Shown: positions 45,084-53,409, counted from the stretch's first letter. The stretch: 64,000 bases of DNA from an uncultured Lachnospiraceae bacterium (GCA_910586355.1 CAJUHJ010000002.1:1-64000); one strand, 5' to 3'. The notes: generated by a model from the sequence alone, not told the origin. Numbers and translations are program-made.

Positions 45084-45874
45084 AGCAGACTTACACCTCC
45101 TGAAAAATAACGGTAAATAATAATGATACAGCCGACGCCGACAGCAATGCTTACAGCAGTCAGTAAAGCGTCTAAAAGATGTATGGCTCCGGAGAGAAAA
45201 TCTCCGTTGAATAAATCGCGGATAGAGGTTGTCAGCGCGATACCCGGCACCAAAGGCATAATGCCCCCTGTCACAATCATATCCTGATGCAGGATGGTTT
45301 GGGGGAAATACTGGTTGAACTGGAAAAAAAGAAGGCTTGCAGACGTTAAAAATGCGCTTCCAATAATATTTACCATGAATTTAGAAGCATTCTTTTTTTT
45401 CTGGTTCAAACGGAAATACTGCAGACAAACGCCAAGAAACAGTACGCAAAATGCGTCGAGCAAATTTCCGCCAAAGATAAGGCAAAAACTTGCGCATCCG
45501 ATTCCGCAGGAAAGCGACTGGATAAACGGCGGATATGCCGGGATTTTCCGGCATTGTTTTAGTTGTTCCCAAGCCTCAGATAATTCGTATTTGTGCGCGC
45601 AGAGTTCTCTGGAAAGCTGGTTTATGGCGGCTATTTTGCCAAGGTGGATTTCATTTAAAGGAACCTGGCGAATCATACAGCAGGCGTTTTGGCTTTCTTC
45701 ATCTGCGCTTGCAAAGATTACGTTCGATAGTACATAGATATTATAATTTTTGATTTCAAAAGCAGATAAGATACGTTTTAAAGTATCTTCTACCCGATAA
45801 ATTTCTCCGCCGTTTTCAAGCAGCGTCTTTCCAATTTCAATTGCAAGTGTCAGAATTTCTTTGCTGTCAGACAT
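45080..45874 (-). CDS. Threonine/serine exporter, large subunit (ThrE/DUF1212 type)
   Basis: The 264-residue protein has a soluble N-terminal domain (about 1-120) with the ENGGEIYRVEDTLKRI motif typical of the family, and four or five membrane helices after it, including MPLVPGIALTTSIRDLFNGD. I start at the ATG at 45874, 8 nt behind GGAGGG, which removes seven upstream residues. It is the first gene of the exporter pair, divergent from the spoVA cluster. Confidence 0.87.
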   Translation of the reverse strand: MSDSKEILTLAIEIGKTLLENGGEIYRVEDTLKRILSAFEIKNYNIYVLSNVIFASADEESQNACCMIRQVPLNEIHLGKIAAINQLSRELCAHKYELSEAWEQLKQCRKIPAYPPFIQSLSCGIGCASFCLIFGGNLLDAFCVLFLGVCLQYFRLNQKKKNASKFMVNIIGSAFLTSASLLFFQFNQYFPQTILHQDMIVTGGIMPLVPGIALTTSIRDLFNGDFLSGAIHLLDALLTAVSIAVGVGCIIIIYRYFSGGVSLL

Positions 45875-45914
45875 GACAGAATCCCTCCGGTGCAAGATTA
45901 TTTTTTATCAGTTT

Positions 45915-45944
45915 TGCATAACTTTCCAAAAAAGATACATACTA
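45915..45944 (+). promoter_or_regulatory. Sigma-G-type promoter of the spoVA cluster
   Basis: TGCATA (45915-45920), 17-bp spacer, CATACTA (45938-45944). The -10 is the exact Bacillus sigma-G consensus and the -35 differs at one position. The spoVA operon is sigma-G-dependent in Bacillus. The predicted start lies about 30 bp before the small ORF. Confidence 0.75.
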
Positions 45945-45981
45945 TTTTTCATAAAAATTATCTTAAAAGGAAGTAATCAAA

Positions 45982-46137
45982 ATGAATCGAAAAACTTACC
46001 GAATTTGTCTTGTGGCGCTTATTATCGTAGCGGTTCTTATAGGATTGTCTTACTACCATTATATTCAGAAAAATGAATTAAATCCAAAAGACGGTATTTT
46101 TGTGCAAAAAATTTTTGCAGGAAGTGATTTGATATGA
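45982..46137 (+). CDS. Small single-pass membrane protein coupled to spoVAA (51 aa)
   Basis: An ORF of 51 codons with AAAGGAAG seven nt upstream. The product begins MNRKTYRICLVALIIVAVLI, giving a basic N-terminus and one transmembrane helix (about 8-27), then a polar tail of about 25 residues. The TGA stop overlaps the spoVAA ATG (ATGA), and the gene is the first after the sigma-G promoter, so it should be expressed in the forespore and be coupled to spoVAA. I do not recognise a named family. Confidence 0.75.
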   Translation: MNRKTYRICLVALIIVAVLIGLSYYHYIQKNELNPKDGIFVQKIFAGSDLI

Positions 46138-46781
46138 GTGCAAATGATGAAACCATTTATATCAAAATAGACAGAAACGTTCTGGTCTATGACAGAAATG
46201 TGGCTTTGGGGGATATTGCGTCGATTACAAGTTCGAATGAAGCAATGCTCAGGCAGGTGAAACAAAAGAAAATCTATACGTTTCAGGAAGACATAACTTC
46301 CAAAAAAATACAAAGAGCGATTTTTTCGATTCTTCGGGTTGTAGAGTTCATCCATGAAGATTATCCAAACGCAGAAATCGAAAATGAGGGCGAAGCGGAT
46401 TTTATCATAGAGTATATCAAAAATCCAGGCCAAAACCAGTGGGTTTCGTATTTAAAAATCGTTGTTTTATCTTTGGTTTTGTTTTTTGGCGGTGCGTTTA
46501 CAATTATGTCTTTCAATAATGACATTGGCATTACCGATTTATTTGGTAAATTTTATTATCAGGTAATGGGCCGGGAATCAAACGGCTTTACAGAATTGGA
46601 AATCAGTTATTGTATCGGGCTTGCAATTGGAATCTTAGTCTTTTTTAATCATTTTGGGAAGAAAAAAATTACGCCTGACCCAACGCCGATTGAAGTGCAG
46701 CTCCGTAAATATGAACAGGATGTAGACGATACTTATATCGAAAATTCTGGAAGGGGAGGCACAGAAATTGATGTTAATTGA
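46134..46781 (+). CDS. spoVAA: Stage V sporulation protein AA
   Basis: SpoVAA belongs to the forespore membrane proteins that move dipicolinic acid with the SpoVA channel. The 215-residue protein has a soluble N-terminal domain (about 1-100) beginning IYIKIDRNVLVYDRNV, typical of SpoVAA, then two membrane helices (about 107-125 and 158-176) with ISYCIGLAIGILVFFNHFG near the end. Its start overlaps the small ORF by ATGA, and its end overlaps spoVAB. Expression from the sigma-G promoter at 45915-45944 is likely. Confidence 0.92.
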   Translation: MSANDETIYIKIDRNVLVYDRNVALGDIASITSSNEAMLRQVKQKKIYTFQEDITSKKIQRAIFSILRVVEFIHEDYPNAEIENEGEADFIIEYIKNPGQNQWVSYLKIVVLSLVLFFGGAFTIMSFNNDIGITDLFGKFYYQVMGRESNGFTELEISYCIGLAIGILVFFNHFGKKKITPDPTPIEVQLRKYEQDVDDTYIENSGRGGTEIDVN

Positions 46782-47202
46782 GCATCTTTTATTGGGGGCG
46801 TTTGGGCTTATCTGCGGTATGGCGGTAGCAGGCGGGACGTTTGCATTGATTGTCGGGATTAGTGTTGTGCCCAGGGTTGTTTTTATGAGTAAGACGGCAA
46901 AAGAAGTCATTTTTTATGAAAATGCAATTATGCTGGGCGGTATTTTGGGAAATATGATTACCGTCTTTACAGAGATTCAAATTCCGTTTGGAAGACCTAT
47001 GCTGATTTTATTTGGGTTGGGCTGCGGTATCCAGGTAGGATGCCTTGTAATGGCATTGGCAGAGATTATGAATGTGTTTCCGATTATGTTTCGCCGCATC
47101 AGCTTAAAAATGGGTATGACTTTTGTGATTACGGCTATGGCAGCCGGAAAAGTTATCGGGGGATTGTGGTATTTTTATCATCAGATTGGAGCAGGGATGT
47201 AG
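46771..47202 (+). CDS. spoVAB: Stage V sporulation protein AB
   Basis: A 143-residue polytopic membrane protein with four helices and SpoVAB-typical segments: GLICGMAVAGGTFALIVGI, VVPRVVFMSKTAKEV, and GCLVMALAEIMNVFPI. SpoVAA and SpoVAB are accessory components of dipicolinic acid transport. It overlaps the end of spoVAA. The start may be the TTG at 46768, which is 8 nt from GGAGG, or the ATG at 46771, which is 11 nt away. Confidence 0.92.
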   Translation: MLIEHLLLGAFGLICGMAVAGGTFALIVGISVVPRVVFMSKTAKEVIFYENAIMLGGILGNMITVFTEIQIPFGRPMLILFGLGCGIQVGCLVMALAEIMNVFPIMFRRISLKMGMTFVITAMAAGKVIGGLWYFYHQIGAGM

Positions 47203-47266
47203 ATTGACGCAAAAATAGAATGGAGTTAGAATAAAAAAAATGCCGAAAGAATAAGGGGGAGTATTT

Positions 47267-47587
47267 ATGGTTACGTTGACGGCAAGGCAGAGTATTATTC
47301 TAAAATGCAGTATGAAAGCGTCTGTTCTGCTTGGAAATTATGAATTTTATTATGCAGCGGGATTGTTTTGCGGAATAAATCATATGGAAGTGGACGAAGA
47401 TATTTTGCCGGGAGCGCTGTATGAATGGATTGCGCCGAAGTTAAAGGAGTTTTCCGGCGCAGACGAGCGGGAAGCATATTTGGCAAAACTGCTTTTACAG
47501 TATCGGCCGCTTGAAACATATGACAGCCAGATGAAAGAGCTATTGCTCTGGGGATTAAAAGAGGAGCATATCTGGCAGATGAAATAG
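47267..47587 (+). CDS. Uncharacterised protein within the spoVA cluster
   Basis: A 106-residue soluble protein that I do not recognise. It is mostly helical in appearance, with a weakly hydrophobic centre (NYEFYYAAGLFCGINHM), an acidic middle and no signal peptide, transmembrane helix or Cys pair. AAGGGGGAG precedes its ATG, so it is well equipped for translation. It lies 64 bp after spoVAB and 18 bp before spoVAC. No such gene lies between spoVAB and spoVAC in Bacillus, so a forespore or spore-coat-side role is only an inference from position. Confidence 0.7.
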   Translation: MVTLTARQSIILKCSMKASVLLGNYEFYYAAGLFCGINHMEVDEDILPGALYEWIAPKLKEFSGADEREAYLAKLLLQYRPLETYDSQMKELLLWGLKEEHIWQMK

Positions 47588-47605
47588 AAAGAGAGAGGAA
47601 CAAAA

Positions 47606-48088
47606 ATGGCAAACGAAAAGAAAATAAGTCCGCAGAAAGCGGAAGAACAAAAGGCATATAACGAATATGTAAAAGAGGTAACGCCGACACATTCGCTGCC
47701 AAAAAATATGGCGAAAGCGTTTTTGACCGGCGGGCTGATTTGTGTCGTTGGGCAGGGTATCTTACAGTACTGCGACAGCCTTGGACTGGATAAAGATACG
47801 GCCGGAAGCTGGTGCAGTTTGATTTTGGTATTGCTCAGCGTAATTTTTACAGGACTGAATCTGTATCCAAAACTTGCGACATTTGGCGGCGCAGGGGCGT
47901 TAGTGCCAATTACCGGATTTGCCAATTCGGTATCGGCGCCATGTATAGAGTTTAAAAAAGAAGGGCAGGTATTCGGAATCGGGTGCAAGATTTTTACGAT
48001 TGCGGGGCCGGTTATCTTATATGGAATTTTTAGTTCATGGGCGCTGGGACTTATTTACTGGGCGGGAAAGATGCTGGGATTGTTTTAA
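47606..48088 (+). CDS. spoVAC: Stage V sporulation protein AC
   Basis: SpoVAC is a core membrane subunit of the dipicolinic acid channel and behaves as a mechanosensitive channel in Bacillus. The 160-residue protein has the SpoVAC signature AFLTGGLICVVGQGILQY near residues 38-55, then FGGAGALVPITGFANS and a final pair of helices. GAGAGAGG precedes the ATG. In most sporeformers spoVAD and spoVAE follow at once; here a short decayed region follows instead. Confidence 0.95.
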   Translation: MANEKKISPQKAEEQKAYNEYVKEVTPTHSLPKNMAKAFLTGGLICVVGQGILQYCDSLGLDKDTAGSWCSLILVLLSVIFTGLNLYPKLATFGGAGALVPITGFANSVSAPCIEFKKEGQVFGIGCKIFTIAGPVILYGIFSSWALGLIYWAGKMLGLF

Positions 48089-48213
48089 AAACGGTAAGAA
48101 TTGGTGGGGGATTTGAAGGGAATTCAGGGATAAAAATTTACGAATCCTTTCAAATTACTTGAAATTATTGATTTTTTCGTTCATAATAATCTTATTCGGA
48201 TATTGGAAAATTT

Positions 48214-48469
48214 TTGTTTCATACGCTGGTTCGTGTCATATTAGCCGCAGTTATTATTTTGGCGGGGATTCGGGGAAATCTGCCGAATGGGATTCATATG
48301 GGGCTGATTTCGATTGTCTTTGTTTTTTTATATCCAGCAGAAGGAAGAAGCAGAAGCGTTTTACCAGTATTCCCAGACTTTGGTGCAGGAAGTAAACGCT
48401 GCAAATGGAATCGCCGATATCAAAGCGGCAAAAAAGAAGCCCGGTAGAATCAGCAATGAAAATGGATAA
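48214..48469 (+). pseudogene. Frameshifted small membrane-protein gene after spoVAC (unassigned)
   Basis: Frame one reads a hydrophobic segment (LVRVILAAVIILAGIRGN, then IHMGLISIVFVFL) and the next frame reads a helical, charged tail (IQQKEEAEAFYQYSQTLVQE, then ADIKAAKKKPGR) ending at TAA 48467-48469. The two join at a run of seven T at 48323-48329; removing one T gives a single frame. No good ribosome binding site is seen. The family is unknown; it is not SpoVAD or SpoVAE. The region 48089-48213 holds no supported gene. Confidence 0.45.
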
Positions 48470-48485
48470 AGGAGAGGGAGTAAAG

Positions 48486-48881
48486 ATGGATTTATTTCCG
48501 TATTTGAAAAGTCTAGTCGATATGGATAAATGTGCAGTAGTCATATGCAGTCTGGAACATGAGATTATTTATATGAATCCGGCAGCTGCCCGCCGCTATG
48601 CGAACCGCGGCGGAAAAGAACTTCTTGGCAAAAGTCTTTTAGAGTGTCACAATGCGGATTCTTGTGAGAAAATACATAAAGTAATACAGTGGTTTCAGAT
48701 GAGCACAGAGCATAATATTATGTATACCTACCGCAATGAACAGGAAAATAAAGACGTGTATATGGTGGCGCTGCGGGAAGAGAAAGGAAATTTGATTGGG
48801 TATTATGAAAAACACGAGTATCGGAATGTGGAAACAGGTCAATTGTATAAAGGGGTAGAAGAGGTGTCTGCTTATGAGTAA
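48486..48881 (+). CDS. Stand-alone PAS-domain protein
   Basis: A 131-residue cytoplasmic protein consisting of one PAS domain (about 5-115): CAVVICSLEHEIIYMNPAAARRY is the usual first beta hairpin, followed by GKSLLECHNADSCEKI and C-terminal strands. There is no output domain, so it would act by binding a partner. Two Cys in ECHNADSC resemble ligand or redox-sensing positions but nothing proves this. The ATG at 48486 has GGAGAGGGAG upstream. The next gene overlaps its end by 8 bp. Confidence 0.8.
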   Translation: MDLFPYLKSLVDMDKCAVVICSLEHEIIYMNPAAARRYANRGGKELLGKSLLECHNADSCEKIHKVIQWFQMSTEHNIMYTYRNEQENKDVYMVALREEKGNLIGYYEKHEYRNVETGQLYKGVEEVSAYE

Positions 48882-49128
48882 TACTTTAGATATGTCAGTA
48901 TCCCAGATATTTCGGAAAAATGGGGAAAAATACGCATTTGTTTCTTTTACGGACGGCAAGAGGAAAGCCGAGGGGAAGATTCCCAATTGTAAAATCATTT
49001 CAAACAGCGGTTTTAGCGAGGAAGAAGTGAAGCGGTTAGAAGAGTACATGGACAGAGAAATTATTACCTTGAAAAATATGGCGGTCGGCGTAAATGTTAT
49101 GGATGCATTTATGAAGACCAATACATAA
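48874..49128 (+). CDS. Small conserved-looking hypothetical protein coupled to the PAS gene
   Basis: An 84-residue soluble protein, starting SNTLDMSVSQIFRKNGEKYA, with a short beta-rich first half (AFVSFTDGKRKAEGKIP) and a helical second half. I do not recognise its family. It overlaps the PAS gene by 8 bp, so the two are translationally coupled and probably work together. A weak hairpin (ACACATA / TATGTGT, 49141-49174) with T-run follows. Confidence 0.65.
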   Translation: MSNTLDMSVSQIFRKNGEKYAFVSFTDGKRKAEGKIPNCKIISNSGFSEEEVKRLEEYMDREIITLKNMAVGVNVMDAFMKTNT

Positions 49129-49264
49129 ATATGAACTGGAACACATAGATTGCACAGCGCAGTATATGTGTTTTTCTTTGAATTAAAACATTATAAAATA
49201 TAGATTTAAAAAGCTGTCTGCATGGGCATACTAATTTCAAAAAGAAAATTAGGAGGAAATGAAA

Positions 49265-51082
49265 ATGTTAGAGTATTCCATGCTGTATCCAAAATCAACA
49301 GTAACAAGACGTGTGTTTTCTATGGATGGTATGTGGAAATTTCACATAGACAGACAAGGGGACGGTGAAAAAGAAGGTTATCCAAACAAAATTCCGGGAT
49401 TTGATTATATTCCGGTACCCGCAAGTTTTCAGGATTTTTATACCCAAAAAGAGATTCGTGAATTTGCAGGCGACGTCTGGTATGAAAAAGAAATCTTTGT
49501 GCCTAAAGAATGGAAAGGGAAAAATTTATTCCTTCGTTTCGGCGCAGCTACACATCGGGCTGCAGTTTATGTAAACGGTAAAAAAATTATGGAGCATGAA
49601 GGCGGTTTTCTGCCGTTTCTTGCAGATGTTACTGAAGCTGTTTTGTATAACGCCGTTAATAAAGTTGTCGTAAAAGTAAACAATGAATTGACTGTAACGA
49701 ATATACCATGCGGTGAAACGATAACGCTGCCGGATGGAACGAAGATGAATAAACCGTATTTTGATTTCTTTAATTACTCTGGGCTGCAGCGTTCGGTTTC
49801 TTTTTTAGCAGTTCCAAAAGAATATATATTTGATTTTGACTTAGATTATGAGCTTGCAGGAGAAGACGCAAAGATTCATTATGATATTCAGACGACGGGA
49901 GAACATCATGTCCGTCTTTTGCTGTTAGACGAGGAAGGAAAACAAGCAGCGCAGGCAGAGGGAAAAAGCGGTATTATGGAGGTAAAGAACGCCCGTCTTT
50001 GGCAGGTACGCCAAGCGTATTTATATCGTTTGATTATTCGTATCTATGATGGAGAAACGATTCTTGACGAATACGTACAGGAAATCGGAATCCGTACCAT
50101 CAAGGTGGAAGGCACATCTATTTTACTCAATGGAAAGCCAATCTATTTGAGAGGTTTTGGAAAACATGAGGACAGTGATATTGTAGGGCGCGGGTTCAAT
50201 ATCGGCGTGATGAAGCGTGATTTTGAATTGATGAAATGGATTGGCGCCAATTCTTTTCGGACAGCGCATTATCCGTACAGCGAAGAAATTTATCAGATGG
50301 CGGACAGGGAAGGTTTTTTAGTTATAGATGAAGTGGCTGCTGTTGGATTGTTTGAAAGTCTGATGAACTTTATGGAAGCAAACACAGGAAAGAAAACGGC
50401 ATTTTTTGAAAAAGAGACAACGCCGCTTCTTTTAAAAGCGCATAAAAGAGCGATAGAGGAATTGATTACAAGAGATAAAAACCATCCGTGCGTAATTGCC
50501 TGGAGTCTGTTAAATGAGCCGGATACGAGCAGTGAAGCGGCAGTACCGTATTTTAAAGAAGTGTTCGAGCTGGCGCACAGGCTGGATAAGCAGAAGCGTC
50601 CAAAAACGTTTGCTCTTATTATGAACTCTGTTCCAGGCGTATGTAAATGTTATCAATTCAGTGATATAATTGCATTGAACCGTTATTATGGCTGGTATGT
50701 CAAAGGCGGTTATGAAATTTCAGAAGCCGAAGTATTGTTTCGGAAAGAAATGGATGCATGGAAAGCGCTGGATTTGAAAAAACCGTTTCTTTTTACAGAA
50801 TATGGCGCAGATACGCTTGGGATGGAGCATAAACTTCCATCTGTCATGTGGAGCCAGGAGTATCAGGACGAATATTTAAAAATGACAAATGAAGTATTTG
50901 ATTCGTATGATTTTATAAAAGGAGAACAAATCTGGAATTTTGCGGATTTTCAGACGACAGAGGGAATTTTGCGCGTAAATGGAAATAAAAAAGGAGTGTT
51001 TACAAGGCAGCGGCAGCCAAAAGACGCGGCGTATTTGTTGAGGGAACGTTGGAAAAAACTGCCGTTGGATTTTAAAGGATGA
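49265..51082 (+). CDS. uidA: Beta-glucuronidase (GH2)
   Basis: A cytoplasmic retaining glycosidase that releases glucuronic acid from glucuronides. The 605-residue protein has the GH2 sandwich (about 1-175), Ig-like (about 176-270) and TIM-barrel domains. The acid/base is Glu418 in WSLLNEPDTS and the nucleophile Glu512 in FTEYGAD. The glucuronate-recognising Asn-x-Lys motif is present as NKKGVFTRQRQPK near the C-terminus, which separates it from beta-galactosidases. The start is 8 nt from AGGAGG; the ATG at 49259 is too close. No signal peptide and no adjacent transporter. Confidence 0.95.
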   Translation: MLEYSMLYPKSTVTRRVFSMDGMWKFHIDRQGDGEKEGYPNKIPGFDYIPVPASFQDFYTQKEIREFAGDVWYEKEIFVPKEWKGKNLFLRFGAATHRAAVYVNGKKIMEHEGGFLPFLADVTEAVLYNAVNKVVVKVNNELTVTNIPCGETITLPDGTKMNKPYFDFFNYSGLQRSVSFLAVPKEYIFDFDLDYELAGEDAKIHYDIQTTGEHHVRLLLLDEEGKQAAQAEGKSGIMEVKNARLWQVRQAYLYRLIIRIYDGETILDEYVQEIGIRTIKVEGTSILLNGKPIYLRGFGKHEDSDIVGRGFNIGVMKRDFELMKWIGANSFRTAHYPYSEEIYQMADREGFLVIDEVAAVGLFESLMNFMEANTGKKTAFFEKETTPLLLKAHKRAIEELITRDKNHPCVIAWSLLNEPDTSSEAAVPYFKEVFELAHRLDKQKRPKTFALIMNSVPGVCKCYQFSDIIALNRYYGWYVKGGYEISEAEVLFRKEMDAWKALDLKKPFLFTEYGADTLGMEHKLPSVMWSQEYQDEYLKMTNEVFDSYDFIKGEQIWNFADFQTTEGILRVNGNKKGVFTRQRQPKDAAYLLRERWKKLPLDFKG

Positions 51083-51101
51083 TTCGTACTTACAGTAGAA
51101 T

Positions 51102-51138
51102 AAAAAAAGCCGGAAATCAACATGTTTCCGGTTTTTTT
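51102..51138. terminator. Bidirectional terminator between uidA and the HAD gene
   Basis: AGCCGGAAAT pairs with GTTTCCGGTT around a 6-nt loop, with seven A before and seven T after. Confidence 0.9.
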
Positions 51139-51164
51139 ATTCGATAATCAGAGGTTTTAAAATT

Positions 51165-51944
51165 TCACAGACTTCGCAGCACAATCATCACGCCGTCGTT
51201 ATCGTTTGATTTGGTGATATATTTTGCCATCAGTTTTAAATCTGGATGGCCGTTTTCCATACAATAACTTTCTCCGCAGCGTTTTAACAGTTCTGCGTCA
51301 TTTAGATAATCTCCAAACGCCATGGATTCTTTTTCATCGATACCATACATTTCCTGAATTGCTGTAACGGCAACTCCTTTATTGACCGTTTGGTTGGCAA
51401 TATCAATCCAGCTGTCGCCGGATAAAACGGCGGAGAGGCGGCGTTTGATATTAGAAAAATGGTTCATTGCAGATTCCGCCTGTTTTTCTTCTACAAAAAC
51501 AGCGACTTTTACAATGGTATCCTGAATCGCATCTTCATACAATTTTGTTGTTTGTTTTAGGTGGTCGTAATATATTCGGACTTCTTTTAAAATAGATTCA
51601 TCTGCCGGCCGCATATAAGCAGATTTCGCTCCGCAGATAATAGGGGTGGTTCCTTTGATGGAATCAATTATTTTTAAACAATCCAGGATGTCTTCTTTTT
51701 TCATTTCATTTTTGTAAATGATCTCTTCTCTTTCAAAGACCAGGCCGCCGTTTTCAGCTACATAAATCAAGCTGTCTTTAATGGGGAGGAAGTCTTTTAC
51801 CAGTGTGTAGTACTGCCGTCCACTGGCAATTACTGTTTTAATATCGGGATGCTGCCTGACCCAGTCCATAAAATCTGCTGGAAGTTTTTTGCCGCTGTCT
51901 AATAAAGTTCCGTCCATATCCAGGGCTACAAGTTTTATATTCAT
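51165..51944 (-). CDS. HAD-superfamily hydrolase, Cof/YidA-type phosphatase
   Basis: A 259-residue class IIB HAD phosphatase: catalytic motif LVALDMDGTLLDSG with Asp10 and Asp12, motif II Ser/Thr in VIASGRQYY, a C2B cap domain in the middle, and motif IV FGDYLNDAELLKRCG. These enzymes dephosphorylate sugar phosphates or flavin precursors; the substrate is unknown. I start at the ATG at 51944, with AAAGGA upstream, since the in-frame extension before it is not part of the family. It faces uidA across a terminator. Confidence 0.92.
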   Translation of the reverse strand: MNIKLVALDMDGTLLDSGKKLPADFMDWVRQHPDIKTVIASGRQYYTLVKDFLPIKDSLIYVAENGGLVFEREEIIYKNEMKKEDILDCLKIIDSIKGTTPIICGAKSAYMRPADESILKEVRIYYDHLKQTTKLYEDAIQDTIVKVAVFVEEKQAESAMNHFSNIKRRLSAVLSGDSWIDIANQTVNKGVAVTAIQEMYGIDEKESMAFGDYLNDAELLKRCGESYCMENGHPDLKLMAKYITKSNDNDGVMIVLRSL

Positions 51945-52027
51945 TTCCGAAATCCTTTCTTTGAACATCTTTTTTTGGAATTGTAACACAAAACACAAAA
52001 AATGGGTAGCCTGCCAGAAGATAATAA

Positions 52028-52055
52028 TTGAAATTTCATTGATTTGTGTTATAAT
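52028..52055 (+). promoter_or_regulatory. Promoter of the secreted amidase gene
   Basis: TTGAAA (52028-52033), 16-bp spacer, TATAAT (52050-52055), 38 bp before the ATG. Confidence 0.7.
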
Positions 52056-52092
52056 TTTATCTGGAGAGTAGATATAAAAATGGAGGAACACA

Positions 52093-53409
52093 ATGAGCAG
52101 ATTGAAACGCTTCACAGCAGTCTTTTTAGTGGCTGTTATGGTGGTTGTCTCTGGGGCGGAAAGTACTTTGGCAGATACTTTTTTCTCCCAGCTTTTTCAG
52201 AAAGGAAAAAGCAAAGGGGCGTCTGGCAAATCAGATTTGATTGTCGTATTAGACGCCGGACATGGCGGAAGCGATGCTGGAGCTGTTGGAAACCGGCTTT
52301 ATGAAAAAGTGCTGAATTTAAAAATTGCACAGTACTGTAAAGCGGAATTAGAGAAATATCAAGGGGTAAAAGTGTATATGACGCGCGAAAGCGACAGGTA
52401 TCTTAGCTTAGAGCAGAGAGTCGCCAATGCTTCTGCTGTTAAAGCAGATGTATTTGTCAGTCTACATATCAATTCTGCGGCGGTTGCGTCTGCAAATGGT
52501 GCGGAAGTATACTACCCAAATTCCAATTACAGACCGTCAATCAGTACTCAGGGCAAAAAGCTGGCAGGCGCTATCCAAAAGAACCTTACTGCATTAGGGC
52601 TTCGCAACAGAGGGCTTAAGACAGCAAATTCTGTGATTGGAACTTCTTATCCAGACGGTTCCACAGCAGATTATTATGCTGTAATCCGCGGGGCAAAAAA
52701 AGCAGGATTTCCAGGTATTATTGTAGAACATGGTTTTATTTCAAATGCTTCGGATGCCAAAACGTATTTAAACAGCAGCGCGAAATTAAAGCGGCTGGGA
52801 GTTGCCGACGCCAAAGGAATAGCAGCATGTTATGGATTAAAAAAATCAGACGATACGTCGGTATCCTTAAAACCGACCAATTTGACAAAACTGATCGGAA
52901 ATTCGTCCCAAAGCGTATCTTTGAAATGGTCGAAAGTCAAAGGCGCCGGCGGATATGAAATTTACCGCAGTACCTCAAAAAAGGGTAATTATAAGAAAAT
53001 TGCAACGGTCAAAAAAGCGGGAACTACATCTTATAAAGATAAGTCGGTCAAGAGTGGGAAGACCTATTATTATAAGGTTCGTCCTTTTAAAATGACAGGC
53101 AGTAAAAAAGTAACGGCGGCTTTTTGTGCGGCACAGAAGGTCAAACTGCTGAACAAACCCGTTGTGAAAGTCAAAAAACAATCGTCCAGGATAAATATAA
53201 GCTGGAAACAAATTAAAGGCGCAAATGGATATGAGATTTACCGTAGTACGTCCAAAAACGGAACGTATCAGAAGCTGGCTTTCGTCGAGAATATGACGGC
53301 ATATAAAGATGTTAGCGGAGATAGAAATAAATCTTATTATTATAAAGTCCGCGCCGTTGGCAGTGGAATCAAAGGTTCCACATATAGTTCTTATAGTATC
53401 GTTCGGTAA
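52093..53409 (+). CDS. Secreted N-acetylmuramoyl-L-alanine amidase with two FN3 domains
   Basis: A 438-residue peptidoglycan amidase. A signal peptide (about 1-27) is followed by a zinc Amidase_3 domain (about 52-252): VVLDAGHGGSDAGAVG, the second His in VSLHINSA, and catalytic Glu in IIVEHGFISN. Two FN3 domains (about 262-350 and 352-438) follow, with the repeated GGYEIYRSTSKKGNYKKI and NGYEIYRSTSKNGTYQKL strands. They are likely wall- or glycan-binding. ATGGAGGAAC precedes the start. It is monocistronic between a promoter and a strong terminator. Confidence 0.94.
   Translation: MSRLKRFTAVFLVAVMVVVSGAESTLADTFFSQLFQKGKSKGASGKSDLIVVLDAGHGGSDAGAVGNRLYEKVLNLKIAQYCKAELEKYQGVKVYMTRESDRYLSLEQRVANASAVKADVFVSLHINSAAVASANGAEVYYPNSNYRPSISTQGKKLAGAIQKNLTALGLRNRGLKTANSVIGTSYPDGSTADYYAVIRGAKKAGFPGIIVEHGFISNASDAKTYLNSSAKLKRLGVADAKGIAACYGLKKSDDTSVSLKPTNLTKLIGNSSQSVSLKWSKVKGAGGYEIYRSTSKKGNYKKIATVKKAGTTSYKDKSVKSGKTYYYKVRPFKMTGSKKVTAAFCAAQKVKLLNKPVVKVKKQSSRINISWKQIKGANGYEIYRSTSKNGTYQKLAFVENMTAYKDVSGDRNKSYYYKVRAVGSGIKGSTYSSYSIVR

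Noticed and set aside
47295..47988. Long minus-strand open frames opposite spoVAC
   Set aside because: Antisense shadows of spoVAC and the preceding gene; codon use and motifs support the plus strand.
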